Assembly (NCBI GenBank): GCA_033980235.1
Contig: CM067079.1
Location: forward strand, 26,740,658-26,804,657
Reading direction: 5' to 3'
Length of the DNA stretch: 64,000 nucleotides
Origin: Diadema setosum
Lineage: Eukaryota; Echinodermata; Echinoidea; Diadematoida; Diadematidae
Position numbers and translations under genes: made by a program. The notes below the pieces were generated by a model, which was not told the DNA's origin, made no database searches, and saw only the letters and a program-made list of their open reading frames with translations. Below are positions 22,800 through 35,182 of this stretch, piece after piece (the first letter of the stretch is position 1; each line of letters begins with the position of its first letter).

Positions 22800-25360
22800 C
22801 TGATATGAAGGCATAAAGTCATGCTCAACTCGAGATACTTTGTTTGAAATCAAACTGCTCTCAGTGCAATGGATTTCAAATTGAACATAAAGACGTGGGT
22901 TTGATTTCTTGGACTTGTGTTTCATTTGAAAGTTTTATACGACAGGGCCCTAATGGAATAAATCTTGGTTACGTGTAAGATTATTGGGAGAAAAGAGGGA
23001 AGTTTGTTAGTCTATCTGTTGGGAAATAGTGGGATTGTTGTCTCAAAATCTTTTTTTTTTCAAATACTTGAGTCAACCTCTACAAGTACTTGTCATGGTA
23101 GTGGAAGACATACGTTGTTATCACACTTGGAAAACCCATTTCTTGTTTCAATGTGGTGGTAGTATTTGTCTTAAGTCAAAAGTACAGAGAGCCACAGGGA
23201 AATGAATGAAAACAGTTTTGACCACTGTCACTCTCATCCTAGCTAAGGGCAACCTATTTTTACTGCGCCAGAATGGTTGTTCACAAGAAAGCCTAAGTAG
23301 TGAAGTGTACCCCAGGAAAATATTTGCAAGCAGTGAATGCAGTGTGACAAAGTTAACAGTTTTGTGACAATTTGGGACAGATAGATAACTGGACAGATGA
23401 GAAAGAAATGACCACTTGAGTGTTGGTCAGCTACCTCATCATGTGTCTCAATTTACCATTGTTTGTTTTGTGCCTGAAATGTAACTTATTTCATCCATTC
23501 TTGAAATGTTTATTTTTCTATAAACCTCTTTGCGAGGTTTATTGAGGATAGCATCATTGCATGCACTGTGAGAGAGTACAGTGAGTGTTGTTGACTCGTT
23601 AGTGTGAATACATGTCAGAGACCTCTTTGTTGAGTATTTACATGAACCTTGGAAAAATATACTGCACAATAAACAAGAGAAAATTTGAATTTCCTGTCAT
23701 TCCAGAACAGTAACTTCTCTACCTCAGAGAGATTTTTCTTTTCCCCCCAACAATAGTCATTTTATCTGCATATTGAACCTTGTTTTGACTGACAGAATAG
23801 GAGTGTGTGTAAATTGTGCTTCTCAATGCAAGTGGATATGCCCAAAATACCACGTGTGATGAAAACTTGGCAAAATCGTGCATAGGGCTTATTTTTCTAC
23901 AAAGTACGTCGTGGAAATGTTATAACATGACATAGATTATATGTGTATATCATAGCAAAGTAATATTTTACATATCGTCCATGTACACTGGACTTCGCTC
24001 GTTACCATTCTGTTCCATTCTGTTTACACTTTTTATAGATGTACCGCATAAATGAATGTTTATTTTTGCAAAAAGAAAGAAAGTTCAGTTACCACCATCT
24101 GTGGAGCAATTATTTTAAACTTGTTTAGGGGCACATACCAGCCGGTTACAGAGATTGATATATCTACATGATATCACCTGTCATAGGTGAAATATTATTT
24201 GATTGATATAAATCATCATAGTGGTAAAGCACAAATTCCGCACACCTCCTGATGGAAATATAACAAGGGACCACACACCTCATATTACCCTCCTGTAATT
24301 TGTCAGGTGTATTTTTTTTAAATATTTTTCCAGTGTTATATGTATTAACAGACGAACAACAAGCTATGAAATTCTTTATGGTATTGTGTATTAATACACA
24401 ATGAATGTGTGCATTTCTCCTCCTCAGTTGTGGCCAGTAAATTTTGCAATTGTGTGAAAAACCCCGTAGAGTTACTCGTAGAAAGCATGGACTCTGTGCA
24501 GGACTTGGGGGATTGCAGCATGTTCGCACAGCAGTAAAATATTACATGTGTCGTATGGTTATATTGTGAGCACCAGTAGCCCAAGGCTTACACAGCTACA
24601 AAGATTTGTGTTGAAATATTGAGATTAGATGATGATATTGAATAACCTCAATTGAATAGTGAGGCTATCCCAATATGAATTCATACTTCATACTGAATGT
24701 ATGAATATTCATGATGATATTTCCGTATCAGTGCCAGTCTGTACATACAAATAAACAATATCCCCAGTGATTGTATAATTATGTATGCTCTAGGTGCATC
24801 GCGATGGACAGTACTGTCTTCAAATCCATCCATGACAAATAAAAACAACAAGAGGCTTTAACTAGGTTTTATCTCAGGATCATCTCCCAATTGCTTCCTG
24901 CCTCATAGTATTAAGATGTCCATGGCTGTGACTTATTGTTCTGTGTGTTTTTTGTTTGTTTGTTTGTTTGTTTTTTTCTTGTTCATGCTGTATTGAGAAT
25001 GTAGTCAATAATTGTTTTCCCCCAAATTAGTAACAGTAGTCTTGCTCTTTCCAGCAATTGCTAGCCAGGTGTTAGTGGTAATGTGATAATTCTGTCTGAA
25101 GTACATGTGATGAATTGTTATTTATAGGATTGGCATACTGTATAAAATGCTCAGTCAGCTTCAGAATGTAATCAACATAAGTAAACACAGTCAGTGAGAT
25201 TTTACGCCGTATATCACTCTTTAATCTCTGAAGTGATGTGTGGAAGATGGCAACATCAATCACTTGCGCCTGCAGTAAACCAATTTTCAGCTGGCTAACT
25301 TGAATTGGAATTTATCACCATTAACGAGCGCAATGTGTTTTTTTTTTTAATGATCAGCAA
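22800..25360. other. Intergenic DNA without recognisable genes
   Basis: No exon-like pattern, large inverted repeat or transposase homology seen. There are (GTTT)n at 24953-24975 and scattered homopolymers. Confidence 0.5.
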
Positions 25361-25365
25361 GCACA

Positions 25366-25900
25366 GTTCACCTTCATTAACATAAGGATTGAGAGAATGC
25401 AGCAATATTAGTAGAACACATCAGTGAAAGTTTGAGGAAAATTGGACAATTGATGCAAAAGTTATGAATTTGTAAAACTTTTGTGTTGGAACCGCTGGAT
25501 GAGGAGACTACTGAGGCTCGTGATGTCATATGAGTACAACAGTTTAAAGAAGATGTGAAGAAAATTCAACATATTTTCACTTCTTTTCGCATAATAAAAG
25601 AGCACTTGACTTGCCTCTTTCTAAAGGCAGTGGGAATAATATATATGTCAGTAACGAGTCAAGGGACTGTTTACTTTTTTCAAAAGATGAAATTTTGTGA
25701 AATTCTCTTTATATTTTCCTATATTGTAGTACGCATGTGACATCATACACTGCAGTAGTCTTCTCATCCAGCAGTGACTGCACAAAAACTTCAAAAATTC
25801 ATAACTTTTGAACGGATTGTCTGATTTTCCTCAAACTTTCAATGACGTGTTCTACTAATATTGCTACATTCTCTCAATCCTTATGTTAATGAAGGTGAAC
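25366..25900. mobile_element. Large foldback element (about 535 bp)
   Basis: The left arm GTTCACCTTCATTAACATAA pairs with the right arm TTATGTTAATGAAGGTGAAC. The arms stay complementary for about 150 bp each (GAACACATCAGTGAAAGTTT with AAACTTTCAATGACGTGTTC; GATGAGGAGACTACTG with CAGTAGTCTTCTCATC). The loop is T-rich and has no convincing frame. Confidence 0.85.
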
Positions 25901-26646
25901 TTGTCCTTTAAATTCATGCAGCATGAAGGGTACCAACGATTTGAAAGCTTTGTGTGTTGCACAAGAACTAACACCTCACACATGTTGCACTAAAAAATGC
26001 ATGGGTCACATGACCTGAATATGTAGTTGTCATTGGCTATATTCATGAACCTGACATACTGACTTTGCTATTGACCCTCTAGATGCTGAAGATGACTGAG
26101 AGCTCCAAGTTGTACAAAGGATTGCTTTATTTCTGCATGGCTTATATTTTTCTATTACATAATGAGCACCCTTTAAGAAAAAAAATGTACACAGATCTTT
26201 ATATCATCGACGTGTGTGGTATGTATCGTGTGTGAGTTTATAGTGTGTTTTGCTAGTTTTGAGCTCTGGGAAATGACAACACTCCGAACCAAGGTTTAGA
26301 ATCCATCTTTATGTCTTTCTTTGTAGATGGATATGATTGGTTTCAGATCATTCAGTCATCTTACTGCCAACCAAACTGACACTTTTTTTTTTGTGAAACT
26401 GCTGTAAAATCTCTGTATCTTTGCAACTACAAGTTTTGTACATGTGGTTTTATTTGCATCCATATCTTTAAAATTCCAAATATGTTGGTTCAACTGTAAT
26501 GAAACTTAGTCCTAGGGAGACACTGTCACATTGAAGTACCAATGAAAATAAACTTTATTAGCCCTTGCTCTTGTGATAAACAAGCACTGTTCACATTATA
26601 GCCACTCGGTGAGAATAATGCACATGTCATCTTTAAGTTTGTAACG

Positions 26647-26887
26647 TACTGTATACTCCATAAATTTCGCTAGTCTAAATTTTCTCGAATCGGGAATTCC
26701 TGACGATTTTGTGAGTGGTTAAATTAACGATCGTGGAGTCCTGTACTGAACAAAGAAGTGTAAACGTGTACGTCACATTCACGTTGGGATCAGAGTTATT
26801 ATTTTCGTGTCCTTAATTTCGCGAATAGCACCTGACTCGCGAAATTCGCGAAAATAAAAAGTCACGAAATATTCGGCGTAAACAGTA
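26647..26887. mobile_element. MITE family D, copy 2
   Basis: TACTGTATACTCCATAAATT at the left; AAATATTCGGCGTAAACAGTA at the right. Same interior landmarks as copy 1, with extra TTCGCGAA-rich palindromes. Confidence 0.83.
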
Positions 26888-27717
26888 ATCGTAATGTGAT
26901 CTTGCATAGTACAGGAGTAATCTACCTAGGCATGCATGCATATACCTTTGTGGAAAATGTGGCGTGCGATAAACGTGTGTGAGCGTGTTTCCCTAGACTT
27001 TAAGTGCAACACCATAACCCAGTGACAGAAACTTCTATTTTATCATGGCTGAAGTTCTGTGTTTGTGTGTGTGGTTTTTTGTTTGCTTGTTTGTTTGTTG
27101 TTGTTTTTTTTTTGCATGTAGATCTCGGTGATATACGGTTTCCTGGACAGAGTCTACATTGGCTTTAATGTAGAAGTAATCTCATAGATTTCACCAGTAA
27201 ACTGAAATCTAAATTGTCTTGTGGTGTTTTATGGACACAGGCATATTTTCCATGTTGGTTAACAATGCAGTACTGTGGCTTGCTGAGAAGAATTAATAAC
27301 TGCCATTTAATTCGTGACAAATCATAAAAATCGAAAGTCAAACAGTAATGTCTTATGACTCCATTGTGTCAAAGTGTTCAATTTGCTAATGTCCCCTATG
27401 AAAGCCATTCCATGCTATTAGCACCAGGAAGTGAAGCAAATGTGATGTTCTGACTTTGTCTAAGTGTCGTGGAGAAGCTGGTATGGTACTGTTTATGCAA
27501 TAATACATGTATGTGAATAGGTGTTTGAGCAATAATTGTAGATGTCCAAAAATTGGTGTTGGCAATTGCTCTTGTATGCACAGATATGTCTTTATATGGA
27601 TAGGCCTATATTGGATATATCAAATGTAACTTCCCATGTCTATTTCTATGACAAATAAATATCATATTGTCATGGTGAAAGACTAAGATGCAAATGTATT
27701 TCTGTTTGTGTGAAATA

Positions 27718-27975
27718 CACATGAAGAGTTTGTTCGCAAAAACCGATATGTCCATATTTACCAAATGGAGATATTTGCGATTAAAGGTCAAGAAAAATAA
27801 AGAAAATAATAAGAAATTTTTTGCTTCTTTTAACCATAACTTCAAAAATGTACCTTTGTATGAAGTGACCAATATCTCATTTAAAAGGTATTATTTTGTA
27901 CTTTATGACAAAGACCACACTTCAAAATCTTCAAAAATGGACTTATCGGTTTTTGCAAACAAACTCTTCACATGT
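27718..27975. mobile_element. Foldback element (about 258 bp)
   Basis: ACATGAAGAGTTTGTTCGCA and AAAACCGATATGTCCATATTT at the left pair with AAAAATGGACTTATCGGTTTT and AAACAAACTCTTCACATGT at the right. The continuous reading frame across it follows from the palindrome and A/T content, and shows no protein-like features. Confidence 0.75.
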
Positions 27976-28020
27976 ATACGGTTTTTAAAGCCGATATTGT
28001 GTCATATACACATGCTTTCA

Positions 28021-28028
28021 GAAAAAAA

Positions 28029-28068
<40 letters not shown>

Positions 28069-28095
28069 TACAGAGAGAGAGAGAGAGAGAGGTGG
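28021..28095. repeat. Compound microsatellite poly-A/(TA)n/(GA)n
   Basis: About 25 A, then (TA)n, then (GA)n, followed by a G11-type run at 28134. Simple sequence only. Confidence 0.9.
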
Positions 28096-28159
28096 AGGAG
28101 GAGAGTCAGATGTATTTGATATACATATGGAGAGGGGGGGGGGGGTCAACTTGAGATAC

Positions 28160-29190
28160 CTGTGAGATCTCTGAAATCATCATGATGTTATGTTGCTTTA
28201 TATGAAAGCAGAATAAACAGAAAAGTAGATTAGTGAAAATTTTGGGGAAAAAATCAAGCACAAAAAAAAAAGTCGTGAACTGGCCAAGTTAAGCAAGTAT
28301 TGACAAATTGGCAACTGCAATGAAGGTGTTGAGCAGTTCTTCGTTTGTTTTTTATACACAAAATTCACTAATTTTAATTTTTCTCATGAGAGAAAAAAAA
28401 AATCTTGACCTATTCTTGGTAAATGATAGAGCAATAAGTTTTTGCATTTCCTCCTCAGAAGATGAGTTCTGTCTGCCAAAATATTTGAGTAAAATGAAAA
28501 TAAGCTACAGCATTGATCAGAAGGGATGTACTTCCCCCTTAAAGCAGTGTACGAGTCTTTGGATTATGTTGCAAAAATATTGTAACTGGTAGAAGGCGGC
28601 AAAAAGATTATAACTGTAAAGAATGAATGGAGATGTACTTACATGTACATTTGTACTTTAGAACCTTCTGTTGCTAAATCTATGCAGTGGTATTCACCAT
28701 TGTGCCACTATTTCAAATCTAACTGGATTTATTTATCCATACCCTCAGCATCCCTGTCCTATGCTCCCAATATGAATTAGAATCAGAATGGAAGCAGTCA
28801 TTAGGAGAGATTTTTAACTTCTGCCAAGGCCAGAGAACTATGCACGCTTGCAGAAATGACTTATTTTATCTAGAAAGTATTCACTACTTCCATTTTCAGA
28901 CTATCTCTCTTATCATTCTCTGCTATATTGACAGAATAAATCTAGAATTTCACATTCAGCACACAGTACAGTATACTTTTATATCACACATTTTTAGCAA
29001 GCACATACACACGCAGAAAATCACTTCTTCGGTGTAAATTGTATCAATTAACAATGTCCATTTCAATTAAACAACACTGATGGTCAATATGGTTCATGTT
29101 GTACGTTTAAGATCACTGCTTTCCCTCAGTATCGACATTCGTCTTGTTATTTTTTTTTCCCAAGCAGCCTGGCAACTTTGGTTCTGTGCC
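28160..29190. other. Intergenic DNA upstream of the hydrolase gene
   Basis: No gene-like structure seen. A C22-type homopolymer lies at about 29200-29222. The 29300-29520 stretch has higher GC and probably includes the hydrolase promoter and 5' UTR, but no TATA box can be assigned with confidence. Confidence 0.4.
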
Positions 29191-29523
29191 AGACCACGCC
29201 CCCCCCCCCCCCCCCCCCCCCCAATCCGGTCCATATACAAATTGTACTGCAACTGTGTGTGGGATCTATGGAGTGGGTGTACCGCACCGTGTAACAACAG
29301 GGTCTTCAATTGATCCAGTCAACACTCTTCAGCGGCGCGACAGATAGGCTGTGTTGTTGTCAGATATCGGTTTTCGTCGTACGTCCACGTACCTTTGAAG
29401 AAGATTTTCTTGACACTCCAAAACTCAGCTGCAGTGTGAGGAGCTTGATTTATAGGGAAAGATTCGATATTAGGTGCACCATCTTCAGCTCAGGCGGCAC
29501 GGGGAATATCGTACGGTTTGATC

Positions 29524-29688
29524 ATGTCTATCCTCGCCCTAACTCTGGGCGTGCTTGGTGCTGCACTTCTCGCTGTCCTGCTGCTGCTTGGTTACATCGC
29601 GCTCAAGCTCCCACGCCTGCCGGCCGAAATTGACAGCAAGTGGCAGACAAGATATTTCATGCTCCAAAATGGAGTTTTCTTGTTTTAT
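29524..29688 (+). CDS. AADAC-like hydrolase exon 1 (signal anchor)
   Basis: ATG 29524, donor TTTTAT|GTAAGT, 55 codons, phase 0. The hydrophobic stretch [17 protein letters not shown] followed by the [14 protein letters not shown] segment mirrors the membrane anchor and the PLP-type lead-in of AADAC/NCEH1. Confidence 0.9.
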
Positions 29689-32600
29689 GTAAGTCTAATG
29701 CAAATTGATATTAATCCTTCCATTTTGTTGTTTCTGCCATTATTCTTTCATTGGCATTGGCGTTTGCTTTCATTTTCAATTTGGAAAGATATGTCCAACT
29801 CAATTTTTTAAAGATTTGAAATGTTTAGACTCTATAGGGGAATGATTTTGAAAAGTATGACTATGATTCTGAGGTTCTTAATTTTCATGCATTAAAAAAA
29901 AACAAAAAAACATGGCCATGCAATGCATGCAACTGATTGATAACGTAGCCGGACCAGACGCTGTGCTTCGCACTCGCATTTTTTATAGCGACTGGGCTGT
30001 GTATAGTTACTGATATCATAATGATGATCTCCCAGCTTGATAAGGTACATATAAAGTGACAGGTCAAAGGTCAAGATCAGTTGTATGATTACAATCATTA
30101 GGCTCATGAGGTAGGCCCTAATTAAGTTAACATTAGACTTTGATTAGTTCAGGCACTGTAGATATCTGTCACAGTACGGACAAAGAAAAAATAATTGCAA
30201 TTTCAGAAATGGCTTTGAAGTAGTGAAATAATATTGGTATTTTTCCACTGTTTGTCTACTGCTTTGCAAAATTTGAATTGCAAATTGCGTATGGCATAGT
30301 GAACTCCATGTGAAAGCAACTTATCCCTGCAGCATTTAAAAGTCATATAGCTGCTTCGTAATACATGTACAAACTGAATTAGGTTCAGAAAAGTAAAGCA
30401 AAGCATACTCGGTAGAATCATTTGTACTGTATATCAGTCAATGTTGGGATGTAGCCCGACCAGACGCTGTTAATACGCTACGCGAATACAGCGTCTGACC
30501 AGCAAGCGGGCACCTTCAAAGTTGGGAACCACAACACAACTACAAAACTTATGAAAATTTATACGTTCTTTATAAACAATGTACACGTTACCAAACGTTA
30601 CTCACCTTAAGTGCATGCTTGTATTACAGAAGGTTCGTAAGTCCATTGAGAGCCGTCGTGATAAGTCCGTGGAACCAAAAATGATACTTTCTGGCGGATT
30701 CCCTAACACCGTCGCGGTTCATCGTTGCAGAATTCAAAATGGCGCCTTGATCTCTGCGGAAATCTTTTGCGTGCGTAGGCGTGCGATGCGCTGCTTGAGT
30801 GTTGGTGTAGCAGCACGGTCGACAGCGCGACCTTTTGAAAGGGCATTCAGATCACGTGACCTCCCGTATATTGGAAATGGCCTGGCGTGAAAGACGACGT
30901 ACCGTTCGTGAACCGTTCACACATGCTGCATATAACCATCAATTTAGGTAAGTTATTAAATCTAAATTTCAATATTCATAGCATAGATATGAAGTCTCAA
31001 TATCATTTTGTTCATCAGATGAGTTTGAAGTGGCAAAAAAATGATCTAAAGTATCAAAATTCAATCCGATCGCATGCGATCGTTGGACCCTCTTCGTGTT
31101 TGGAGCTTCGCTGGTACAGCCCTGTCGCGCTACGTATGTACAGCGGCAACTGGGCTGTGTATAGTTAGTTGGGATGATGCTCTTAGGAATGTGATACCAG
31201 TACAATAAATTATATACTTTTCACTCTTCTGTGATAGCTCTATGTCAGAGGAAAACTCAACGGTAAGCCTTTCCTGGTCAACGCCAGGGAGAGCGCAGGT
31301 TCTGTCTTCAAGCCCAAGCCGTCTGTTTTGCCATCATCGAACATCAAGTCTAGCGTGAAGAACTTTGACGGGGTGCGGGTCCGATTCTACGAGCCCATAG
31401 AGCGAGCTGACAGTGGTGATCTCCCAGCTCTCATCTTTATTCATGGAGGAGGCTTTATGTTTGGAAGCGCAGGTGAGCATATAAAATGCATCTTCCAACT
31501 TGGGCCCACATGTGAATAGGCAGGCTCACAATAATTGCAATGGAATAGTTTACCCACACTGCAGGTACCATGGCAACAACCTTAATAATTACAGCAGATT
31601 AGTCTTTTTTGTTTGTTTTGGGTCTTTTTTTTTTCTTTCAGTCAAGCTGCTGTCATGCTTGCACCAAAGACTGCAATTTGAAATCTTTGTCAAGTTCACT
31701 GTGAAACATCCCTCCGGCCTGTTTGAAGAATTGTTGCAGTATTAGTATACAGCAAGCCCTAAAAATGCAGACATGGTTATTAAAAGAGAAATTGGCAGTC
31801 AAGGTTTAGCAAAAGAATCTTGACTCTGTCAAGTGTACTCTGTTTGAAAGTAAGTTTCTGATGTTGATCTACCCTGACATCTCATTACAATACCAAAATA
31901 TCTTACTGCTATTTAGCAGCATAAGATTTCAGTTATTTTGATGCAAAATCTGGAGGTATTTTAGTTTCATTTGATCAAATGTCCACTTTGGCTAGCTGGA
32001 TTTCTCATCTTCATTCACAAAAATCTAAACAAAAATTTTCAGAAGACATGAGAGCATACTGTACGAGCTGAAATTTTCGCAGTGGTTTTATTTTCGCGAA
32101 TTTCGCAAATCGCCTTTGAACCGCGAAAATAACAACACGCGAAAATAACAATGTGCGAATAGATAAGTACAGTTAGACCTCGCAACCTCGAAATTAACAA
32201 CACGTGAAAATGTCCTCCTAGTAGCAATTCGCGAAAATATCTGTACGCGAAAATTTCAGCTCGTACAGTATGGCTGTTAGTATATCCTGGTAGATGTACA
32301 AGTGTATATATATTGATTTGATAGTGATCTATGGAGGATATGTTTAACCCATTGAAGACCATAAGTCCCGAGTATTCTTGTCCTGGGCTAAATTGGATGT
32401 GTGTTAAAGGGAAATCAGTCTGTCTGTAACAGGTTAATATAATTGAAAATGCAATGTGCTGACGTCCTTTAATAGTGTGTTGATTTTTTATCTTTCAACC
32501 CCTACAGATATGTACGACCCTGTAACTAGAAAGATGGCTGAGACGATCAAAGGAATTGTGATCTCAATTGAGTAAGTTTACTTGCAGGACATGGATAATA

Positions 32601-35182
32601 TCAGAAATTGACCAGGAATTCACAACCATTATGAGTGATCTGCAAAAGTGACAGGAAAAATGAAGAAAAGAAAACCATGAACAATTCAACAATTTAGGAT
32701 ATGGAGTGCTGATATCAATGTCAATATCTGTGTAGACATAAACATTCATGATATCAAGCCACCATCAACCCCCGTACAACAGCCTACTGGAAGGTCAAAG
32801 TTCATGCTGTGTTTGGTCAAGTATCACTGCAGTGAAGACAGATTCCATCTCTCCCAAAACCCAAACTATAGATAATACATTCCCTACAAAGCACATCCAT
32901 CTAAATTCCTACGTTTACAAAGTCTGTCTTTGCCATGGCAACCACCAATATGATACTGCTGAACATTGATATCTTGATAATGAATGCTACGAAGTCACGA
33001 AATATCCTTTTCTCTATGATTATATCAACAATGTATATTTTGCAGCTATCGCTTGGCCCCTGAGAATCCCTTTCCAGCAGGGTTTGATGACTGCATGACA
33101 GCGATCAGCCACTTTGGCAAGAACCTAGCCCAGTTTGGTGTGGACCCAGCACGGATCGCGGTGTGTGGGGATAGTGCGGGAGCTAACCTTACTGCTGGCC
33201 TCGTTCAGGAGCTTTGCAGTGAGACCAAGAACAGTCCAAATCTGATCAAGCCTAAACTGCAGGTATAAACACTTCCACCATCACTAGATATTAAATTTTC
33301 TCTTTTATTTGAAAAAAAAAAAAATCCATGTACAGGTGATGATAGTGTGCATGACATATCTATGTCACATATTGTGGTTGTTGTTGTCCCCGCCGAACGA
33401 GTTCGAGCAGGGGACTATGAAACGGGCTCCGTACGTGTGTGTGTCCGTGTGTGTGTCCGTCCGTGTGTCCGTCCGTGTGTCCGTGTGTCCGTGCGTCCGT
33501 GTGTGATCAAAATCTTCAATTTGCTACTTCTCTGTCATTTATGAGCCAATTTTGATTCTGTTTGCTTTATATGATAGCACTATGTGGGAGCTTTGAAACT
33601 TGTACACAGAATTTCAGTTGTGACCTTTGACTTTGACCTTTGACCTATATTGTATATTTTGCTACAAAATGCTACTCCTTCGCCATTTCTAACCCGATTT
33701 CGATTCCGTTTGCTTTATGTGATGGCACTAGTTAAGGGCTTCAAAACTTCTACACAGAATTTTGACCTTTGACTTCTTTGACCTTTGACCTTGATTTTTT
33801 TACCTTTATTGTACATTTTGCTACAAAATGCTACTCCTTCGCCATTTCTAACCCGATTTCGATTCCGTTTGCTTTAAGTGATGGCAGTAGGTGAGGGCTT
33901 CAAAAGTTGTACACAGAATTTTGACCTTTGACTTCTTTGACCTTTGACCTTGATTTTTGACCTATATTGTACAATGGCTACAAAATGCTACTCCGCCATT
34001 TCTAACCCGATTTCGATTCCGTTTGCTTTATGTGATGGCAGCAGGTGAGGGCTTCAAAACTTTCTACACAGAATTTTGACCTTTGACTTCTTTGACCTTG
34101 GACCTTGATTCGTGACCTGTATTGTACATTTTGCTACAAATGCTACTTCCGGCGGGGACATATATTACGCACCGCGTAATTTCTACTTTTCCTTGTTGTT
34201 TATGGAATTATATCAAACCAATATGATGAGTGATGATAATGAAGACACACAAGATGATATAGATTAGCCCTTGCAAGTTTAATTTGTGTAGATCCTCAAA
34301 CTGAGTACTGGTGAATCCAACCAATTGCAAGGGCACTTTGATGATGCTGAAATGATTTTATAAAATTTCACTTAGCTCAGTGAAAATGAATGATTTATAT
34401 TACTTGTAACTCTTCACTCTTTGCTTCAATGGAATATATTGTGTGACTGGGAAAGGTCATAATTACGAATAGACGAAATGTCAATTCATAGCTGAAGGCT
34501 AGGTTTTGAGTAGTTTGCAATTCTAGATATTTTTTCCACTACCTACAAAGAAGGATGAAACATGCCATATACATGATTCTGTCAATAGGTCCTGCTATAT
34601 CCAGTGCTCCAAATGTTTGACCTTGAGACTCCATCCTACCAAAAGCACAATGCAGCCTTTGGGGTCACTGGAGGGTTCCTTCCCACATCCTCCGTTGCTT
34701 GGATGCTGCCACGGTACCTCACTGGGGCCAAAGATGGTGCCATCACCAAGGCCTTGCTCAAAGGCTCTGCTCGTGCAGTCGCCGCCAGGGAGAGCCCAGT
34801 GCTGAGAGAGGTCCTGAACCACAGCCTCGTTCCCATGGCACTGAAGTATCCAGGATACAAGTCTCTTGACGAAGCCTTGGTCAATGACGAAGACGGCAAA
34901 GAGTCATGGGAAAAACTCAGGTCGTCTGTCCTCGATCACCGAATCAACCCATTGTTTGCGGAGGAACTTACAGGGCTCCCACCGGCTTACATCGTCACAT
35001 GTGACTTCGATGTCCTTCGGGATGATGGGACTATGTATGCCGCCCGTCTTCGCAAGGCTGGGGTGGAAGCAGTCCTGGAAAACTATGTGGGGGCGCTCCA
35101 TGGCCTCATGTTCTTCCCCCAGTTTAAGTGGGGACATGAAGCTCGGAAGAAGTTCTACATTTTCCTTAGTGAAAACCTATGA
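29524..35182 (+). CDS. Arylacetamide deacetylase / neutral cholesterol ester hydrolase-like (five exons)
   Basis: Predicted serine hydrolase of the hormone-sensitive-lipase group (alpha/beta-hydrolase fold 3), cleaving acyl esters or amides of lipids or xenobiotics at the ER membrane. The CDS joins 29524-29688, 31238-31472, 32508-32571, 33046-33262 and 34589-35182 (stop TGA), 424 residues; AADAC and NCEH1 are about 400. Seen: a hydrophobic signal anchor at residues about 3-26, the oxyanion-hole HGGG at 124-127, [10 protein letters not shown] at 156-165, the nucleophile motif GDSAGAN with Ser198, DVLRDDG with the likely catalytic Asp368, and ALHG with the likely His398. The Asp-His spacing of 30 fits the family. 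All introns have GT/AG borders and consistent phases (0,1,2,0), so no residue is lost. The start is the first ATG ahead of the signal anchor. Which paralogue it is, and its substrate, cannot be told from sequence alone. No missing catalytic residue; likely functional. Confidence 0.93.
31238..31472 (+). CDS. AADAC-like hydrolase exon 2 (HGGG)
   Basis: Acceptor GTGATAG|CTCTAT, donor GCAG|GTGAGC, 78 codons plus one base. Contains [13 protein letters not shown] and [18 protein letters not shown] supplies the oxyanion-hole backbone. Confidence 0.93.
32055..32272. mobile_element. MITE family E (CATACTGTACGAGC ends) in hydrolase intron 2
   Basis: The left arm CATACTGTACGAGCTGAAAT and right arm ATTTCAGCTCGTACAGTATG are perfect partners. 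The interior has several GCGAAAATAACAA repeats. It lies within the intron between hydrolase exons 2 and 3. Confidence 0.87.
32508..32571 (+). CDS. AADAC-like hydrolase exon 3
   Basis: Acceptor CCTACAG|ATATGT, donor ATTGA|GTAAGT, 64 bp. Encodes [20 protein letters not shown] and links HGGG to the YRLAPE motif. It is a short exon, supported by exact phase on both sides. Confidence 0.92.
33046..33262 (+). CDS. AADAC-like hydrolase exon 4 (GDSAG nucleophile)
   Basis: Acceptor TTTTGCAG|CTATCGC, donor CTGCAG|GTATAA. Encodes [16 protein letters not shown] and [17 protein letters not shown], placing the catalytic serine in this exon. Confidence 0.95.
33386..34159. mobile_element. TIR element with internal tandem repeats and TGACCTTTGACCT clusters
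   Basis: Ends GTCCCCGCCG and CGGCGGGGAC. Next to the left end is a (GTCC)GT-rich microsatellite (33437-33505). The body is four or so diverged tandem units of about 150-165 bp, each with CTACAAAATGCTACTCC, ATTTCGATTCCGTTTGCTTT and a TTGACCTTTGACTTCTTTGACC segment. It fills most of hydrolase intron 4. Its architecture matches the element at 58638-59910 in the opposite orientation. Confidence 0.75.
34589..35182 (+). CDS. AADAC-like hydrolase exon 5 (catalytic Asp and His)
   Basis: Acceptor TCAATAG|GTCCTG, 197 codons plus stop TGA. Encodes [11 protein letters not shown], then the cap region, [19 protein letters not shown] with the acid residue, and [10 protein letters not shown] with the histidine. 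The long last exon matches the family pattern. No AATAAA stands out close downstream. Confidence 0.95.
   Translation, partial: VLLYPVLQMFDLETPSYQKHNAAFGVTGGFLPTSSVAWMLPRYLTGAKDGAITKALLKGSARAVAARESPVLREVLNHSLVPMALKYPGYKSLDEALVNDEDGKESWEKLRSSVLDHRINPLFAEELTGLPPAYIVTCDFDVLRDDGTMYAARLRKAGVEAVLENYVGALHGLMFFPQFKWGHEARKKFYIFLSENL

Noticed and set aside
27688..28119. 143-codon frame
   Set aside because: It follows the arms of a foldback element and runs into poly-A, (TA)n and (GA)n; amino acid composition is low-complexity.
30579..30890. Possible extra exon of the hydrolase gene
   Set aside because: Exons 1 and 2 already join in phase without loss, and the frame has no family similarity.
32039..32362. 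107-codon - strand frame
   Set aside because: It lies entirely across MITE family E and mirrors its palindrome.
33309..33544. Cys/Val-rich short frames
   Set aside because: Translation of the GTCC/GTGT microsatellite inside a TIR element.
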